The notes under the pieces were generated by a model, which saw only the letters and a list, made by a program, of their open reading frames with translations, ran no database searches and had not been told where the DNA came from. Positions 1 to 8,875 of a DNA stretch of 64,000 nt are shown here, piece after piece. The stretch comes from Sphingomonas_E sp042693015 (GTDB taxonomy: Bacteria; Pseudomonadota; Alphaproteobacteria; Sphingomonadales; Sphingomonadaceae), in NCBI RefSeq assembly GCF_042693015.1, contig NZ_CP170544.1, positions 1,240,001-1,304,000 on the forward strand, given 5' to 3'. The position numbers and the translations under genes were made by a program. Each line of letters begins with the position of its first letter. Position 1 is the stretch's first letter.

Positions 1-1
1 C

Positions 2-244
2 CGCTATGTGATGGATGGGCTGACCAAGTGGATCAAGGGCTGGCTGCGCAACGGCTGGAAGACCGCCGATCGCAAACCGGTGAAGAATGCCGATCTCTGG
101 CAGCGCCTGATCACGGCGGCCGATCCGCACCAGATCAAATGGGTGTGGGTGAAGGGCCATGCCGGCCACCCCGACAATGAGCGCGCGGACAAGCTCGCCA
201 GCGATGCCGCGATCGCGGCCGGAGGAATGCGGCGATCGGCATGA
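2..244 (+). CDS. rnhA: Ribonuclease HI, C-terminal part (5' end outside window)
   Basis: RNase HI cleaves the RNA strand of RNA-DNA hybrids. Only the last 80 codons are present, and the frame is open to the left edge. The fragment has the basic-protrusion region rich in Trp and Lys (WIKGWLRNGW) and the late catalytic His/Asp segment GHAGHPDNERAD, both diagnostic of the family. The stop overlaps the start of the downstream DsbA-like gene by 4 bases (ATGA), so the two are probably translated together. Confidence 0.93.
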   Translation, partial: RYVMDGLTKWIKGWLRNGWKTADRKPVKNADLWQRLITAADPHQIKWVWVKGHAGHPDNERADKLASDAAIAAGGMRRSA

Positions 245-876
245 CGTGGCGGCGGCGCGACACGCTCCAGTTCGTCGCCGCCCTGCTTGTCGGTTCGGGC
301 GCGGCGCTGACTTTCCAGTATTTCCGGCCGATCGGCGAGAAGGTCGGCGAAACACCCACCGTCGAAAGCATATTGGCCGATCCCGATGCGCCACGCACCG
401 GCCCCGCCGACGCGGCGATCACGATCATTGTCTATACCGACTATGATTGCCCGATCTGCCGCCAATCCTATGGCGCCATGGCCGATGCGATAGCCGGCCG
501 AAAGGATGTCCGTATCCTCAACAAGGAATGGCCGGTGCTCGGCCCTCGTTCGCTGCGCGCTGCAAAAGTGGCACTCGCGGCGGACAAACAGGGCCTTTAT
601 GCGCCGGTCCACGACCGGCTGATGCGGCGCTCCGGTCGTCTCGACGAAGCGGAATTACGCACCGCGATCGAACAGGCGGGTGGCGATTGGGCGCGGATCG
701 AGGCCGATCTCGCCACCGATGCGAAACGCATCGACGCGGCGCTCGCCCGCGTATCGACGGAGGCTTTCGCGCTCGGCCTGCAGGGCACGCCGGCCTATCT
801 CATCGGCCCGGTGCTGGTGCGGGGCGGCCTCGACGAAGCCGGCTTTCGCCGGGCGCTCCGCGAGGCCGCCAAGTAG
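241..876 (+). CDS. DsbA-family thiol-disulfide oxidoreductase (membrane-anchored)
   Basis: The 211-residue protein has a short hydrophobic N-terminal segment (about residues 10-28), probably an uncleaved anchor placing it in the periplasm. A thioredoxin fold follows, with a CPIC active site (C70, C73) after the strand IIVYTDYD and a cis-Pro loop TPAY near residue 183. This layout fits the DsbA/BdbD-like family that forms or transfers disulfides in exported proteins. It overlaps the rnhA stop by 4 bases. The substrate is unknown. It faces the end of the flavoprotein gene on the other strand. Confidence 0.85.
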   Translation: MTWRRRDTLQFVAALLVGSGAALTFQYFRPIGEKVGETPTVESILADPDAPRTGPADAAITIIVYTDYDCPICRQSYGAMADAIAGRKDVRILNKEWPVLGPRSLRAAKVALAADKQGLYAPVHDRLMRRSGRLDEAELRTAIEQAGGDWARIEADLATDAKRIDAALARVSTEAFALGLQGTPAYLIGPVLVRGGLDEAGFRRALREAAK

Positions 877-877
877 G

Positions 878-2587
878 TCAGCCCGCCGGCTGGTTCGCCC
901 CCGTCACGTCGCGGGCGGCGGCATAGCCGAACGTCATCGCGGGCCCGATCGTGGCACCTGCGCCCGGATAGGAACGGCCCATCACCGATGCCGCGGTGTT
1001 GCCGATCGCATAGAGGCCGGGAATGCGCTCGCCCGCCTGGTTCAGCACCGCGCCGTCGCAGTCTGTCACGAGCCCGCCATTTGTACCAATGTCTCCGGGA
1101 TTGACCGGAAGTGCATAGAAAGGTGCCTTTTCCAGCGGCAACAAGTTGGGATTGGGCTGGACCTTGGGGTCGCCATAATAACGGTCATAAGGTTGATGCC
1201 CGCGCCCGAAATCGGGATCCTCACCGCGCCGCGCATTGGCGTTGAAGCGCTCGACGGTCTCAACCAGCGCGTCGACCGGCAAGCCCAGCTTGCCCGCCAG
1301 TTCGGCGATGCTGTCGGCCTTGGTCAGGATCTCCTTCACCTCGCCGCGCATCGTGAAGTCCGGGAACACCGGCATCACCGGCCCCATCGGATATTTCTTC
1401 CGGAAAGTGGCGTCGAAGATCACATAAGCCGGCGTCGTCTCCGCACCGGGCAGGTTCTTCTCGAACATCTCCTGCCCGCAGATATGATAGGAAGCCGCCT
1501 CGTTGGTGAAGCGCTTGGCCGCCTGGTTGACGATGATCGAACCCGGCAGCGAGCGTTCGAAGAACAAGGGCCGCGCGCGATCCTCGCCCGGAACCTTGAT
1601 CGTCGGCGCCCACCAGGCCGAATCCAGCCGCTCGACCGCCGCGCCCAGCTTCTGGGCGGCCGCCAGCGTGTCGCCCGTATTGTTGGGCTGGCCGCCGCTC
1701 ACGTCGGGATCAGGCGAGCGGCGGAGATTGGCGGCGCGAAGCTCGGCATTCCGCTCGAACCCGCCCGCCGCAAGGATGACGCCCTTGCGCGCATGGACGC
1801 GCTGGGAACGGCCGTCCTTGTTGACGACGGCACCGATCACCCGGCCATTCTCGACGATCAGATCCTCGAACGGAGCCTTCCGCCACAGCGGCACCTTACG
1901 GCGATCCATGGCGAGCTTCAGCCGCGCGACGAGCGCATTGCCGCCGGTCAGGAAGCGCGAACGATCCGACTTAAGCCGTTGACCCACGTCCGAATAATAG
2001 CGCCACAGCACCTTGATCAGGCTCTTGATCCAACCCGGCCAGCGCGTGATCATCGGAGCGGCCTCGGCGGCGGTCCAGGAAATCTTGCCGAACAGCATGG
2101 CCGATGCGTGGGTCGGCCGCATCCATTTCAGATCCTCACCGATCAGGCGGCCATCGAGCGGCACCGGATCATGGCTGCGCCAGCCAAGCTTACCGCCGGG
2201 CAATTCGGCATGATAATCGGTGTAGGGGATCGAATTGTAGCGAACGTCGGCTTCGCGCTCGACATATTGCAGCATGGCGGGCGCCGTATCGACGAACGCC
2301 TCGATCCGCTTGGGATCGACCTCACCGGCGAGCGCCGAGATATATTGGATCGCTTCCTCGCGCGTATCCTCCTGCCCCGCCGCCTTGGCGAGATGACTGT
2401 TGGGTATCCACAGCACGCCGCCCGACGTGGCACTGGTGCCGCCGAACAATTCGCCCTTTTCGATCACCAGCACGTCGGCATGATTGTCCGCCGCGACGAT
2501 CGCCGCAGTCAGCGCGCCCGCCCCCGATCCCACGACCAGAACGTCGGTTTCATAATCCCAACTGGTCGCGATCTTCCCCTCCATCAT
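878..2587 (-). CDS. FAD-dependent oxidoreductase, 3-ketosteroid-delta1-dehydrogenase-like
   Basis: A 569-residue flavoprotein of the fumarate reductase/KstD superfamily. The N-terminal dinucleotide-binding motif VVGSGAGALTAA (from about residue 18) and a nearby GGTSATSGG segment bind FAD. The C-terminal end GRSYPGAGATIGPAMTFGYAAA is typical of 3-oxosteroid 1-dehydrogenases and related enoyl or ketone desaturases. It is the last gene of a four-gene minus-strand operon, and its start overlaps the stop of the molybdopterin gene (ATGA). The probable role is dehydrogenation of a cyclic ketone or steroid-like substrate, but the substrate cannot be read from sequence. Confidence 0.87.
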   Translation of the reverse strand: MMEGKIATSWDYETDVLVVGSGAGALTAAIVAADNHADVLVIEKGELFGGTSATSGGVLWIPNSHLAKAAGQEDTREEAIQYISALAGEVDPKRIEAFVDTAPAMLQYVEREADVRYNSIPYTDYHAELPGGKLGWRSHDPVPLDGRLIGEDLKWMRPTHASAMLFGKISWTAAEAAPMITRWPGWIKSLIKVLWRYYSDVGQRLKSDRSRFLTGGNALVARLKLAMDRRKVPLWRKAPFEDLIVENGRVIGAVVNKDGRSQRVHARKGVILAAGGFERNAELRAANLRRSPDPDVSGGQPNNTGDTLAAAQKLGAAVERLDSAWWAPTIKVPGEDRARPLFFERSLPGSIIVNQAAKRFTNEAASYHICGQEMFEKNLPGAETTPAYVIFDATFRKKYPMGPVMPVFPDFTMRGEVKEILTKADSIAELAGKLGLPVDALVETVERFNANARRGEDPDFGRGHQPYDRYYGDPKVQPNPNLLPLEKAPFYALPVNPGDIGTNGGLVTDCDGAVLNQAGERIPGLYAIGNTAASVMGRSYPGAGATIGPAMTFGYAAARDVTGANQPAG

Positions 2588-4737
2588 GCACTCACCCTTT
2601 GAACCTGCCGCACCTTGCGCAGCGAAATAGGAATACCCGTCATATGCGGCATGGCGTTGATCGCCTCGCGCCGGCTGGCATCAAGCAGCAGGTTGGTCGA
2701 AACGCCCTGCTGATAATAGCCCTCGTTGCTCGCCTCGTCCGGCAGGCCGCCAAAGCCATGCGCGATCGAAACCACGCGCCGTCGCAGAGTGGGGTCAGCC
2801 TCGATCACCGCCATGATCGCACCACGATCCGACTCGACCTCGACCTCGTCGCCATCGACGGCGCCGATGGCGGCCATGTCGTCCGGGTTCACGAAAGCGA
2901 GATTGTAGGGCACCCGCTTGCGCGTGGTCGGCAGATCGCGTCCGACGGAATTGAAGACCTCGCGAAGACGCCGGACGGCCAGACGGTGGCTGCGGTCCAA
3001 CGCCTGCCAATCCTCGGCCGCGACGGTCCCGATTTCGGCGCGGACATCGTCCGGCATCAGGGTGAAGCGCCCTTCCCAGCCTTCCTCGGCCGGTTCGACA
3101 TATTGCTCGGCACTTTCATCGACGAGACCGCGTTCCTCGGCCCTCAGCGCGTCGAACCCGCCCGGAACGTTACGGGTGACGATCGCCAGCAACTCATCGG
3201 TCGAGGGCGCCCGCGTCAGATCGAGCAGCTCGCCCAGATAGGTCAAAGGCAGGCCGAGCCGCTTCGCCAGGCCCCAGAAGACATAGGCATCCTCGACCAG
3301 TTCGGCGCCTTCGGGCGGCGCGGCGACGGCGGGCGTGTAACGGATGTAAGGCTGATCCGGGTACAGCATATATTCGTAGGGCCAGATCGGCAGGTCCGGC
3401 CGCTCATATTGCATGAAGGGCGGCAGGACATAGTCGGCCAGCCGTGCCGTCGCACCCATGGTTGGCTCGATGCAGACGAGCAGGTCTAGCTTGCGCAGCG
3501 CGTCCACGACATGCCGTTGATCGGGGACTGAGGAGGCCGGATTGCCGCCGTGGACGATCAGCGCGCGAACGCGATCGGCACCGGGTTCGAGTATCTCGTC
3601 GGCCATCACGCCGGTCATCATCTCGTCGTTCATGGCACCATAGCCGTGGATGCGGCTTTTCGGCCCATCCTCCCACCAGCGCGGCGCCGGCATCGCCTGC
3701 GCGCGGCGTGGATAGCGCGGCAGCACCATGCCGGGATTGTCTACCCGATCGCCTGCGCGCTGCATTCGCCCGCAGACGATGTTCAGCGTCTCCAGCAGAT
3801 GTTCGGCCAGGTTGGAATGGGGGCCCATGTCCGGCCCAGTGGAACTGCCGGTGATGCCCGAACGGCTTTCGACTGCGAACATTCGTGCTGCGGCCCTGAT
3901 CTGTGCTTCCGGGACATCGGCGCGGGCCGAGACGTAAGCCGGGTCGAACGGCGCGAGCGCGGCGCGCAATTCTTCGAGATCGGCGACATTAGCCGCGCAG
4001 AAATCGGCATCGTGCCAGTTTTCCGCCAACACGACATGGAGGATGCCGGCTATCAGCGTGGGATCTTCACCCGGTAGAGGCTGGATGACGAGATCGGCAA
4101 AGGACGCGGTCTCGGTGTGGCGCGGATCGATGACGATCAGCTTCATGCCCCTCTCCCGCGCGGCTTTCATCCGCTTCACCGGATTGCGCGTGTCGAAGGG
4201 CGGGTTGACCGAAACCATCGGGTTGGTGCCGACCAGCATCATCAGATCGGCGCGATGGGCGGGAATCTTGCCCGCCTGCCAGATGCCGAGCCGGCCCGCG
4301 GCGACCATCTTGGCCGACTGGTCGATCGTCACCGAACTGTAGCATTTGGGCGATCCGAGCGCCCGCAGCCAGTCGTTCAACATCATCACCGCCGATGCGG
4401 TGAAGAAGGCACCGCCGCCCTTGTAGCCGGCGACCGAAAGCGGCCCGCTTTCGGCGACAATCGTTTTCAACTTCTCGGCAATCTCGTCCAGCGCCTGCTC
4501 GATACCGATCCGCGCGAAGCTGCCATCGGGCATTTTCTTCAGCGGATGAAGTATCCGCTCAGGATTGTTGTGCGCCTCCACCGCGCGTAGCCCCTTGAAA
4601 CAGGCGAAACCGAGCGTCTGCGGATCCTCGCGATCGGCGCGGATGCTGACCATGCGGCGATTTTCGTCGAGGGTGACGATCGTTCCGCAACTGCCCATGC
4701 AGATCCGGCAGAAGGAGATATGCTCGGTCGTCGCCAT
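2584..4737 (-). CDS. Molybdopterin-dependent oxidoreductase (DMSO reductase family), 4Fe-4S
   Basis: 717 residues from ATG at 4737, which has a GAGGAG ribosome site 7 bases upstream; an in-frame TTG at 4752 overlaps the previous stop but is less likely. The N-terminus carries a 4Fe-4S motif with Cys 10, 13, 17 and 46 (CRICMGSC, then GFACFKG). The molybdopterin oxidoreductase domain and the C-terminal dinucleotide-binding domain (DEVEVESDRGAI, SIAHGFGG) follow. No Tat signal is visible, so it is probably cytoplasmic. No partner iron-sulfur or membrane subunit is encoded nearby. Its neighbours are a CMD-like gene upstream and a KstD-like flavoprotein downstream, which suggests a catabolic hydroxylase or dehydrogenase rather than respiration. 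Confidence 0.88.
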   Translation of the reverse strand: MATTEHISFCRICMGSCGTIVTLDENRRMVSIRADREDPQTLGFACFKGLRAVEAHNNPERILHPLKKMPDGSFARIGIEQALDEIAEKLKTIVAESGPLSVAGYKGGGAFFTASAVMMLNDWLRALGSPKCYSSVTIDQSAKMVAAGRLGIWQAGKIPAHRADLMMLVGTNPMVSVNPPFDTRNPVKRMKAARERGMKLIVIDPRHTETASFADLVIQPLPGEDPTLIAGILHVVLAENWHDADFCAANVADLEELRAALAPFDPAYVSARADVPEAQIRAAARMFAVESRSGITGSSTGPDMGPHSNLAEHLLETLNIVCGRMQRAGDRVDNPGMVLPRYPRRAQAMPAPRWWEDGPKSRIHGYGAMNDEMMTGVMADEILEPGADRVRALIVHGGNPASSVPDQRHVVDALRKLDLLVCIEPTMGATARLADYVLPPFMQYERPDLPIWPYEYMLYPDQPYIRYTPAVAAPPEGAELVEDAYVFWGLAKRLGLPLTYLGELLDLTRAPSTDELLAIVTRNVPGGFDALRAEERGLVDESAEQYVEPAEEGWEGRFTLMPDDVRAEIGTVAAEDWQALDRSHRLAVRRLREVFNSVGRDLPTTRKRVPYNLAFVNPDDMAAIGAVDGDEVEVESDRGAIMAVIEADPTLRRRVVSIAHGFGGLPDEASNEGYYQQGVSTNLLLDASRREAINAMPHMTGIPISLRKVRQVQRVSA

Positions 4738-4748
4738 GCGCCTTCTCC

Positions 4749-5117
4749 TCAAGCCTGCTCCGCCAGCACCCGGTTGAGCACCTGCTGAAAGCCGGATGCC
4801 CGCGGATAGCCGACATAATTGACCATGAAGACCAAGATCTCCCGCGCCTGATCGGCCGTCAGTTCGCCATTGGCGAGCGCGGCGCGAAGCTGCACCTCCT
4901 GGATGCCGGTCTCGCCCAGTGCCAGCACCGCGCCCAGGATCATCAGGCGGCGATCGCGGATGGCGAGCGTGTCACGGGTCCAGATCTCCCCGAACAGATG
5001 GTCAATCGTATTGTCGATGAAGGCGTCGCGCTTCTCCCGCGGCGGAATGGGCACCACGGGGCCATAAACGCGGGCGAACATGGCCTCGCCGGCCTCGCGG
5101 CGATCCCCGCCACTCAT
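4749..5117 (-). CDS. Carboxymuconolactone decarboxylase family protein
   Basis: A 122-residue all-alpha protein of the CMD/AhpD superfamily, recognised by the pattern around DHLFGEIWTRD, then DRRLMILGAVLALGE and GELTADQAREILVFMVNYVGYPRA. There are no cysteines, so it cannot be an AhpD-type peroxidase and is closer to the decarboxylase or lactone-binding branch. It sits between the SDR gene (4-base overlap) and the molybdopterin gene (11-base gap). Its role in the operon is unknown; ring-lactone processing is one possibility. Confidence 0.85.
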   Translation of the reverse strand: MSGGDRREAGEAMFARVYGPVVPIPPREKRDAFIDNTIDHLFGEIWTRDTLAIRDRRLMILGAVLALGETGIQEVQLRAALANGELTADQAREILVFMVNYVGYPRASGFQQVLNRVLAEQA

Positions 5118-5938
5118 GCCGCTGCCTCGGCCAGCAGTTGATCGAGCGCGATCTGGCCGGTCGCCATGCCAGCGGTGAAACCGGCGTCGGTGATGAAGTT
5201 GCAGCCGTTGATGTAGGTCGCCGCGTCCGAATTGAGGAAGATCAGCGGATAGGCCTGCTCCTCCGGCGAAGACCGGCGGCCGAGCGGCTGGGTGTAGACA
5301 TCAATGATCTTCGGGCCGGCGAAGCTGTCGAAATCCGGGGTCATGCCGCTGATCGTCGGCCCAGGGCTGAGCAGGTTAAGGCGAATGCCGCGATTTTCGG
5401 TGATCCGCGCCGATTCCCGCATGGCCCAGACGATCACCGCCTCCTTGGAGAAGGAATAGGGATCGCCCAGCCCCGCCAGGCGAGGTTCAGCCCAGGCGAC
5501 GGCGGCCGCATGGTCCGCCGTGGTCACGAACTCCGTCACCACATCGGCGCGCATGATCCAGCCATTGCCAGCGGTCGAGGCGATGATCGCGATCGCGCCA
5601 TTGTCGCGCACCAGCGGGCGCGCCTTTTCAACGAAATAGCGGACGCCGATGAAATTGACCTTCACCACGTCCAGCGCCGGGTGCGTCTGCGGGAGGCCGG
5701 AGCAATAATAGATCGCGTCGATCGGCCCTTTCACCTCCGCGAGCGCGGAGTCGATCGAACCGGGGTCGCGCAAGTCGCATAAGCTGAACGCGGATAGGCC
5801 GATGCCATCGACCGGCTTCCAGTCCATGCCATGCACCTCGGCGCCCAACCGCACGAGTTCCACCGCCGTCGCGCGGCCGATGCCGGAATAACAGCCGACA
5901 ACCAGCACTTTCTTGCCCGCGTGGGACCAAACCGACAT
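5114..5938 (-). CDS. SDR family NAD(P)-dependent oxidoreductase, 3-alpha-hydroxysteroid dehydrogenase-like
   Basis: A 274-residue short-chain dehydrogenase. The cofactor loop VVGCYSGIG (residues 13-21) has the form seen in 3-alpha-hydroxysteroid dehydrogenase/carbonyl reductase and coniferyl-alcohol dehydrogenase relatives. The catalytic Ser is in IIASTAGNG and the YxxxK pair in DPYSFSKEA. It is the first gene of the minus-strand operon, so the promoter should lie in 5939-6175, shared with the divergent AraC gene. It probably interconverts an alcohol and a ketone for the flavoprotein downstream. Confidence 0.88.
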   Translation of the reverse strand: MSVWSHAGKKVLVVGCYSGIGRATAVELVRLGAEVHGMDWKPVDGIGLSAFSLCDLRDPGSIDSALAEVKGPIDAIYYCSGLPQTHPALDVVKVNFIGVRYFVEKARPLVRDNGAIAIIASTAGNGWIMRADVVTEFVTTADHAAAVAWAEPRLAGLGDPYSFSKEAVIVWAMRESARITENRGIRLNLLSPGPTISGMTPDFDSFAGPKIIDVYTQPLGRRSSPEEQAYPLIFLNSDAATYINGCNFITDAGFTAGMATGQIALDQLLAEAAA

Positions 5939-6175
5939 CCGCTCTCTCCTGATCCGTTATCCGCCTCATCCTCCCATCGCCCTCCGACCGCGGCGAGCGA
6001 TCGATGTTATGAATAGGGGACAATTTTCGCATAACGGACGAAAACTCGACCGCACATCTTCCCTCTTTCTATCAGATGCGCAGCAATGCTATGACCATAC
6101 CACGCATAGCAAAGAGACCGAACGGTCCAAACGATAAAATGCGGAAACGGAGATCGGGTAACGGAGAGAGGCGCC
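5939..6175. promoter_or_regulatory. Divergent promoter region with inverted repeats between SDR operon and AraC gene
   Basis: This AT-richer spacer separates two divergent units. It contains several short inverted repeats: GTTATG-N18-CATAAC (6006-6035), TTTTCG-N9-CGAAAA (6024-6044), TGCTATG-N11-CATAGCA (6087-6111) and the palindrome GACCGAACGGTC (6116-6127). These are candidate sites for the AraC protein or another regulator. The assignment is inferred from position and symmetry only. Confidence 0.45.
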
Positions 6176-7102
6176 ATGCATTTGATCGAAACCCAGCAAG
6201 GGGACATCCAATCGTCCCCGGCCCATGTGGAGGCGGCAATTTCCGCCCCCAATTGCACGATCCAGATCGTGAGCATGATTCACCCATCGCCGGCGGAATT
6301 CGCTCATGTCGAACCGCATCACACGATCGCGATGCAGCGTCAGCGCAAGCAATCCTTCTCGTCCGGTCGCTACCTAATGGAAGGCGCCGAAAAGCGGTTC
6401 GAGGATATCGGCCGGGTGCTCGTCATCCCCGCCAATGTGCCGCTGCAGGTTCGTGCCGAAGGCGGCCCGACTCAGGCAGTGCGCTGCATCTTCAGCCAGG
6501 ATGCCTATGCCCGCATCACGGGACTCGACGAACTGGTCCACCCCAACGAGATGGTCGGCTGCCTCGACGTGAAGAGCCCGCGGATCACCGACACGCTGGC
6601 GCGGCTCGCCAATGAAGCCGAAGCGCCGGGTTTCGCCTCGCGCGTGCTGGCCGAAGCGCTCGGCACGTCGCTGATGGTCGAAATCGCGCGCTATGTGAAC
6701 GATCTGCAGCCGCGTTCGACGATCCAGCGCGGCGGCCTGGCACGGCGCACGCACCGCCAGATCATCGAATATGTCGAAACGCAGAACGGCACGCCGTCGC
6801 TCAGCGATCTCGCCAAGCTCACGGGTTTGAGCCGCCGGCATCTCAGCCGCGCGTTCAAGCAGACCACCGGCCAGACGATCTATGACTATGTCGAGCAGGT
6901 GCGCTTCAATCGCGCCTCCAACATGCTCGCCGACACTGATCTGCTGATCAAGGACATCGCGTTCAAGCTGGGCTTCACCTGTTCCAGCAGCTTCTCGGTC
7001 GCCTTCCGTCGCGCCTGCGGCGAAACGCCCAAGTCGTTCCGCAAGCGGATGCGGCCGGGCGCGCCGGAAGAGTGCGCAAGCGTCACCAGGATGGCCGCCT
7101 GA
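6176..7102 (+). CDS. AraC family transcriptional regulator
   Basis: 308 residues from ATG 6176, preceded by GGAGAG. The N-terminal two thirds form an effector-binding domain of the AraC-binding type. The C-terminal 100 residues have the two helix-turn-helix motifs: SLSDLAKLTGLSRRHLSRAFKQTTG, then IKDIAFKLGFTCSSSFSVAFRRACGETPKSFRK. It is divergent from the SDR/CMD/molybdopterin/FAD operon and 14 bases ahead of the luciferase-like gene, so it probably controls one or both in response to the catabolic substrate. Confidence 0.92.
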   Translation: MHLIETQQGDIQSSPAHVEAAISAPNCTIQIVSMIHPSPAEFAHVEPHHTIAMQRQRKQSFSSGRYLMEGAEKRFEDIGRVLVIPANVPLQVRAEGGPTQAVRCIFSQDAYARITGLDELVHPNEMVGCLDVKSPRITDTLARLANEAEAPGFASRVLAEALGTSLMVEIARYVNDLQPRSTIQRGGLARRTHRQIIEYVETQNGTPSLSDLAKLTGLSRRHLSRAFKQTTGQTIYDYVEQVRFNRASNMLADTDLLIKDIAFKLGFTCSSSFSVAFRRACGETPKSFRKRMRPGAPEECASVTRMAA

Positions 7103-7116
7103 ACGCGGCGGCCTGA

Positions 7117-8100
7117 ATGGCGACGATCGAGCCGGTCCTGCGGCTGAACATGAGCGGCCGCGCCGATACGCGCGCGGCCGAGGCGGATCGCTATCGCGCG
7201 GCGATCGCGATGACGGAATATGCCGACAAGGCCGGCTTTGCCGTCGTCAATGTCGAGGAGCATCACGACGCGGAGATTGGCTGGCTGCCGTCCCCCCTCC
7301 TTCTGGCCGGGATGATCGCGGCGCGGACCGAGCAGATCATCATCCGCGGATCGGCGGTGCTCGCCCCGCTTTATGATGCCATGCGGTTGGCCGAAGACAT
7401 CGCTATGCTCGATCTGGTGAGCAAGGGCCGTTTCCTGATGGTGCTGGGCCAGGGCTATCGGCCCAGCGAATATCATGTGATGGGCCGCAACTTCGAAACG
7501 CGCGGGCCCGATACCGACAAGCTGATCGATACGTTGCTGAAGGCGTGGAGCGGCGAGCCCTTCGACCATGAAGGCCGGACCATCCACGTATCGCCGCCGC
7601 CCTATACCAGCCCGCATCCGCCGCTTTATTATGGCGGTATGAGCCCTGCGGCGGCGAAGCGGGCGGCGCGCTGGGGGCTGCCTTTCCTTCCCGGCCAGCC
7701 GATGCCGGAAATCGAGGCGATCTACGTCGCCGAATGCGAGAAGCTGGGGAAAATCGCCCGCGTCGAGACATTCACCGACATGGCGATGCTGTTCGTGGAT
7801 CGCGACCCGGACAAAGCGTGGGCGGAGCTCGGCCCCTATTTCCTGAAGGAAGTCGATCAATATGCGCGCTGGACCAAGGCCGGCGTGCAGCGGGTCTATG
7901 ACGCCGGCAGCGGATCGATCGAGGCGCTGCGGAGCGCCGGCACCTACGAGATATTGACGCCCGAAGAATGCCTTGCCCGCGCCCGTGCGCTCGACCGGCC
8001 CTATCGGCCGATCCTGCACCCGCTGGCCGGCGGGATAGCGCCGGAACGCGGGTGGGAAAGCATGACGCTGTTTGTGAACGAGGTGCTGAACAAGCTCTAG
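7117..8100 (+). CDS. LLM class flavin-dependent oxidoreductase
   Basis: A 327-residue luciferase-like monooxygenase fold, an F420- or FMNH2-using TIM barrel. Family segments are ADKAGFAVVNVEEHHDAE near the N-terminus, ISDLV-like DIAMLDLVSKGRFLMVLGQGYRPSE in the middle and PPLYYGGMSPAAAKRAARWG. It starts 14 bases after the AraC stop with only a weak ribosome site, which suggests co-transcription with the regulator. It is probably an oxygenase of the same catabolic system, and a reductase partner is not adjacent. Confidence 0.87.
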   Translation: MATIEPVLRLNMSGRADTRAAEADRYRAAIAMTEYADKAGFAVVNVEEHHDAEIGWLPSPLLLAGMIAARTEQIIIRGSAVLAPLYDAMRLAEDIAMLDLVSKGRFLMVLGQGYRPSEYHVMGRNFETRGPDTDKLIDTLLKAWSGEPFDHEGRTIHVSPPPYTSPHPPLYYGGMSPAAAKRAARWGLPFLPGQPMPEIEAIYVAECEKLGKIARVETFTDMAMLFVDRDPDKAWAELGPYFLKEVDQYARWTKAGVQRVYDAGSGSIEALRSAGTYEILTPEECLARARALDRPYRPILHPLAGGIAPERGWESMTLFVNEVLNKL

Positions 8101-8104
8101 GCGG

Positions 8105-8875
8105 TCAGCCGCCTTCGAGAATCTTCGGTTCGCGGCCGACGGGACGCATCATCACGAATTCGAACGCGGCCTTGTCGGGCAGGTCGAAGCAGTGGGCGAT
8201 CTGCTCGGCCACCGCCTCCACCTGCATCATGCCATTCCAATACGGGCCGCGTTCAAGCCAGTCGGCATAAGCCGCACCCACGACCGCTTCGTCCCAGCCC
8301 TGGCCGAAACCGGTGCCGGTATCGCCGGGGATGAAGGTGGTGACGGCGATATCGTCCTTCTGCACCTCATGCCGGAGTTCATCGGTGAAGCGCTCGAGCC
8401 CGGCCTTGGTCGCGCCGTATATCGAGAGAAAGCTGAATGCGCCTTCGCGATGCACCGTCGCAGAGGAGACGTTGACGATCCGCCCGCCGCCCCGCGCCCG
8501 CAGATAGGGGATGATCGCCCGGCAGGTCATGATCGGGGCGAGGAAGTTGATCCGGGTCTGCTCGTTCAACTGCTCGATATCGAGATTTTCGACGAGGTTG
8601 GGATAGGCGACCCCGGCATTGTTGACGATGCCGTCGATGCCGCCGAAATGCTCCGCCACCTGCGCCATGCCGGCACCAATCGCTGTGGCGTCGGTGATGT
8701 CCACCGCCAGCGGCAGAACCTCCCTACCGATGGCCTGCGCAGCCTCCGCCAGCGCATCGGCACTCCGCCCCCAGATCGCGACCTTCGCGCCGCGCCGCGC
8801 CAAGGCAAGCGCGGTGTGAAAGCCCATGTTGCGGGCGGCGCCGGTGACGATGATGACCTTGCCCGCCGCGCTCAT
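8105..8875 (-). CDS. SDR family NAD(P)-dependent oxidoreductase
   Basis: A 256-residue classical short-chain dehydrogenase. The cofactor loop is VTGAARNMGF (about residues 11-20), the NNAG motif is in IDGIVNNAGVAYPN, the catalytic Ser is in VNVSSATVHREG, and YxxxK is YGATK. It is convergent with the luciferase-like gene (4-base gap) and starts inside the stop of the aldehyde dehydrogenase gene (ATGA overlap), so it is the last gene of a three-gene minus-strand operon. Substrate unknown. Confidence 0.89.
   Translation of the reverse strand: MSAAGKVIIVTGAARNMGFHTALALARRGAKVAIWGRSADALAEAAQAIGREVLPLAVDITDATAIGAGMAQVAEHFGGIDGIVNNAGVAYPNLVENLDIEQLNEQTRINFLAPIMTCRAIIPYLRARGGGRIVNVSSATVHREGAFSFLSIYGATKAGLERFTDELRHEVQKDDIAVTTFIPGDTGTGFGQGWDEAVVGAAYADWLERGPYWNGMMQVEAVAEQIAHCFDLPDKAAFEFVMMRPVGREPKILEGG

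Noticed and set aside
680..2602. Long plus-strand reading frame opposite the KstD-like gene
   Set aside because: It is the antisense shadow of a clear flavoprotein gene in high-GC DNA, with Arg/Pro/His-rich composition and no domain.
4738..4752. TTG at 4752 as the start of the molybdopterin gene
   Set aside because: ATG 4737 has a well-spaced GAGGAG, and the extra five residues (TTG plus four Arg) are just the translated ribosome site.
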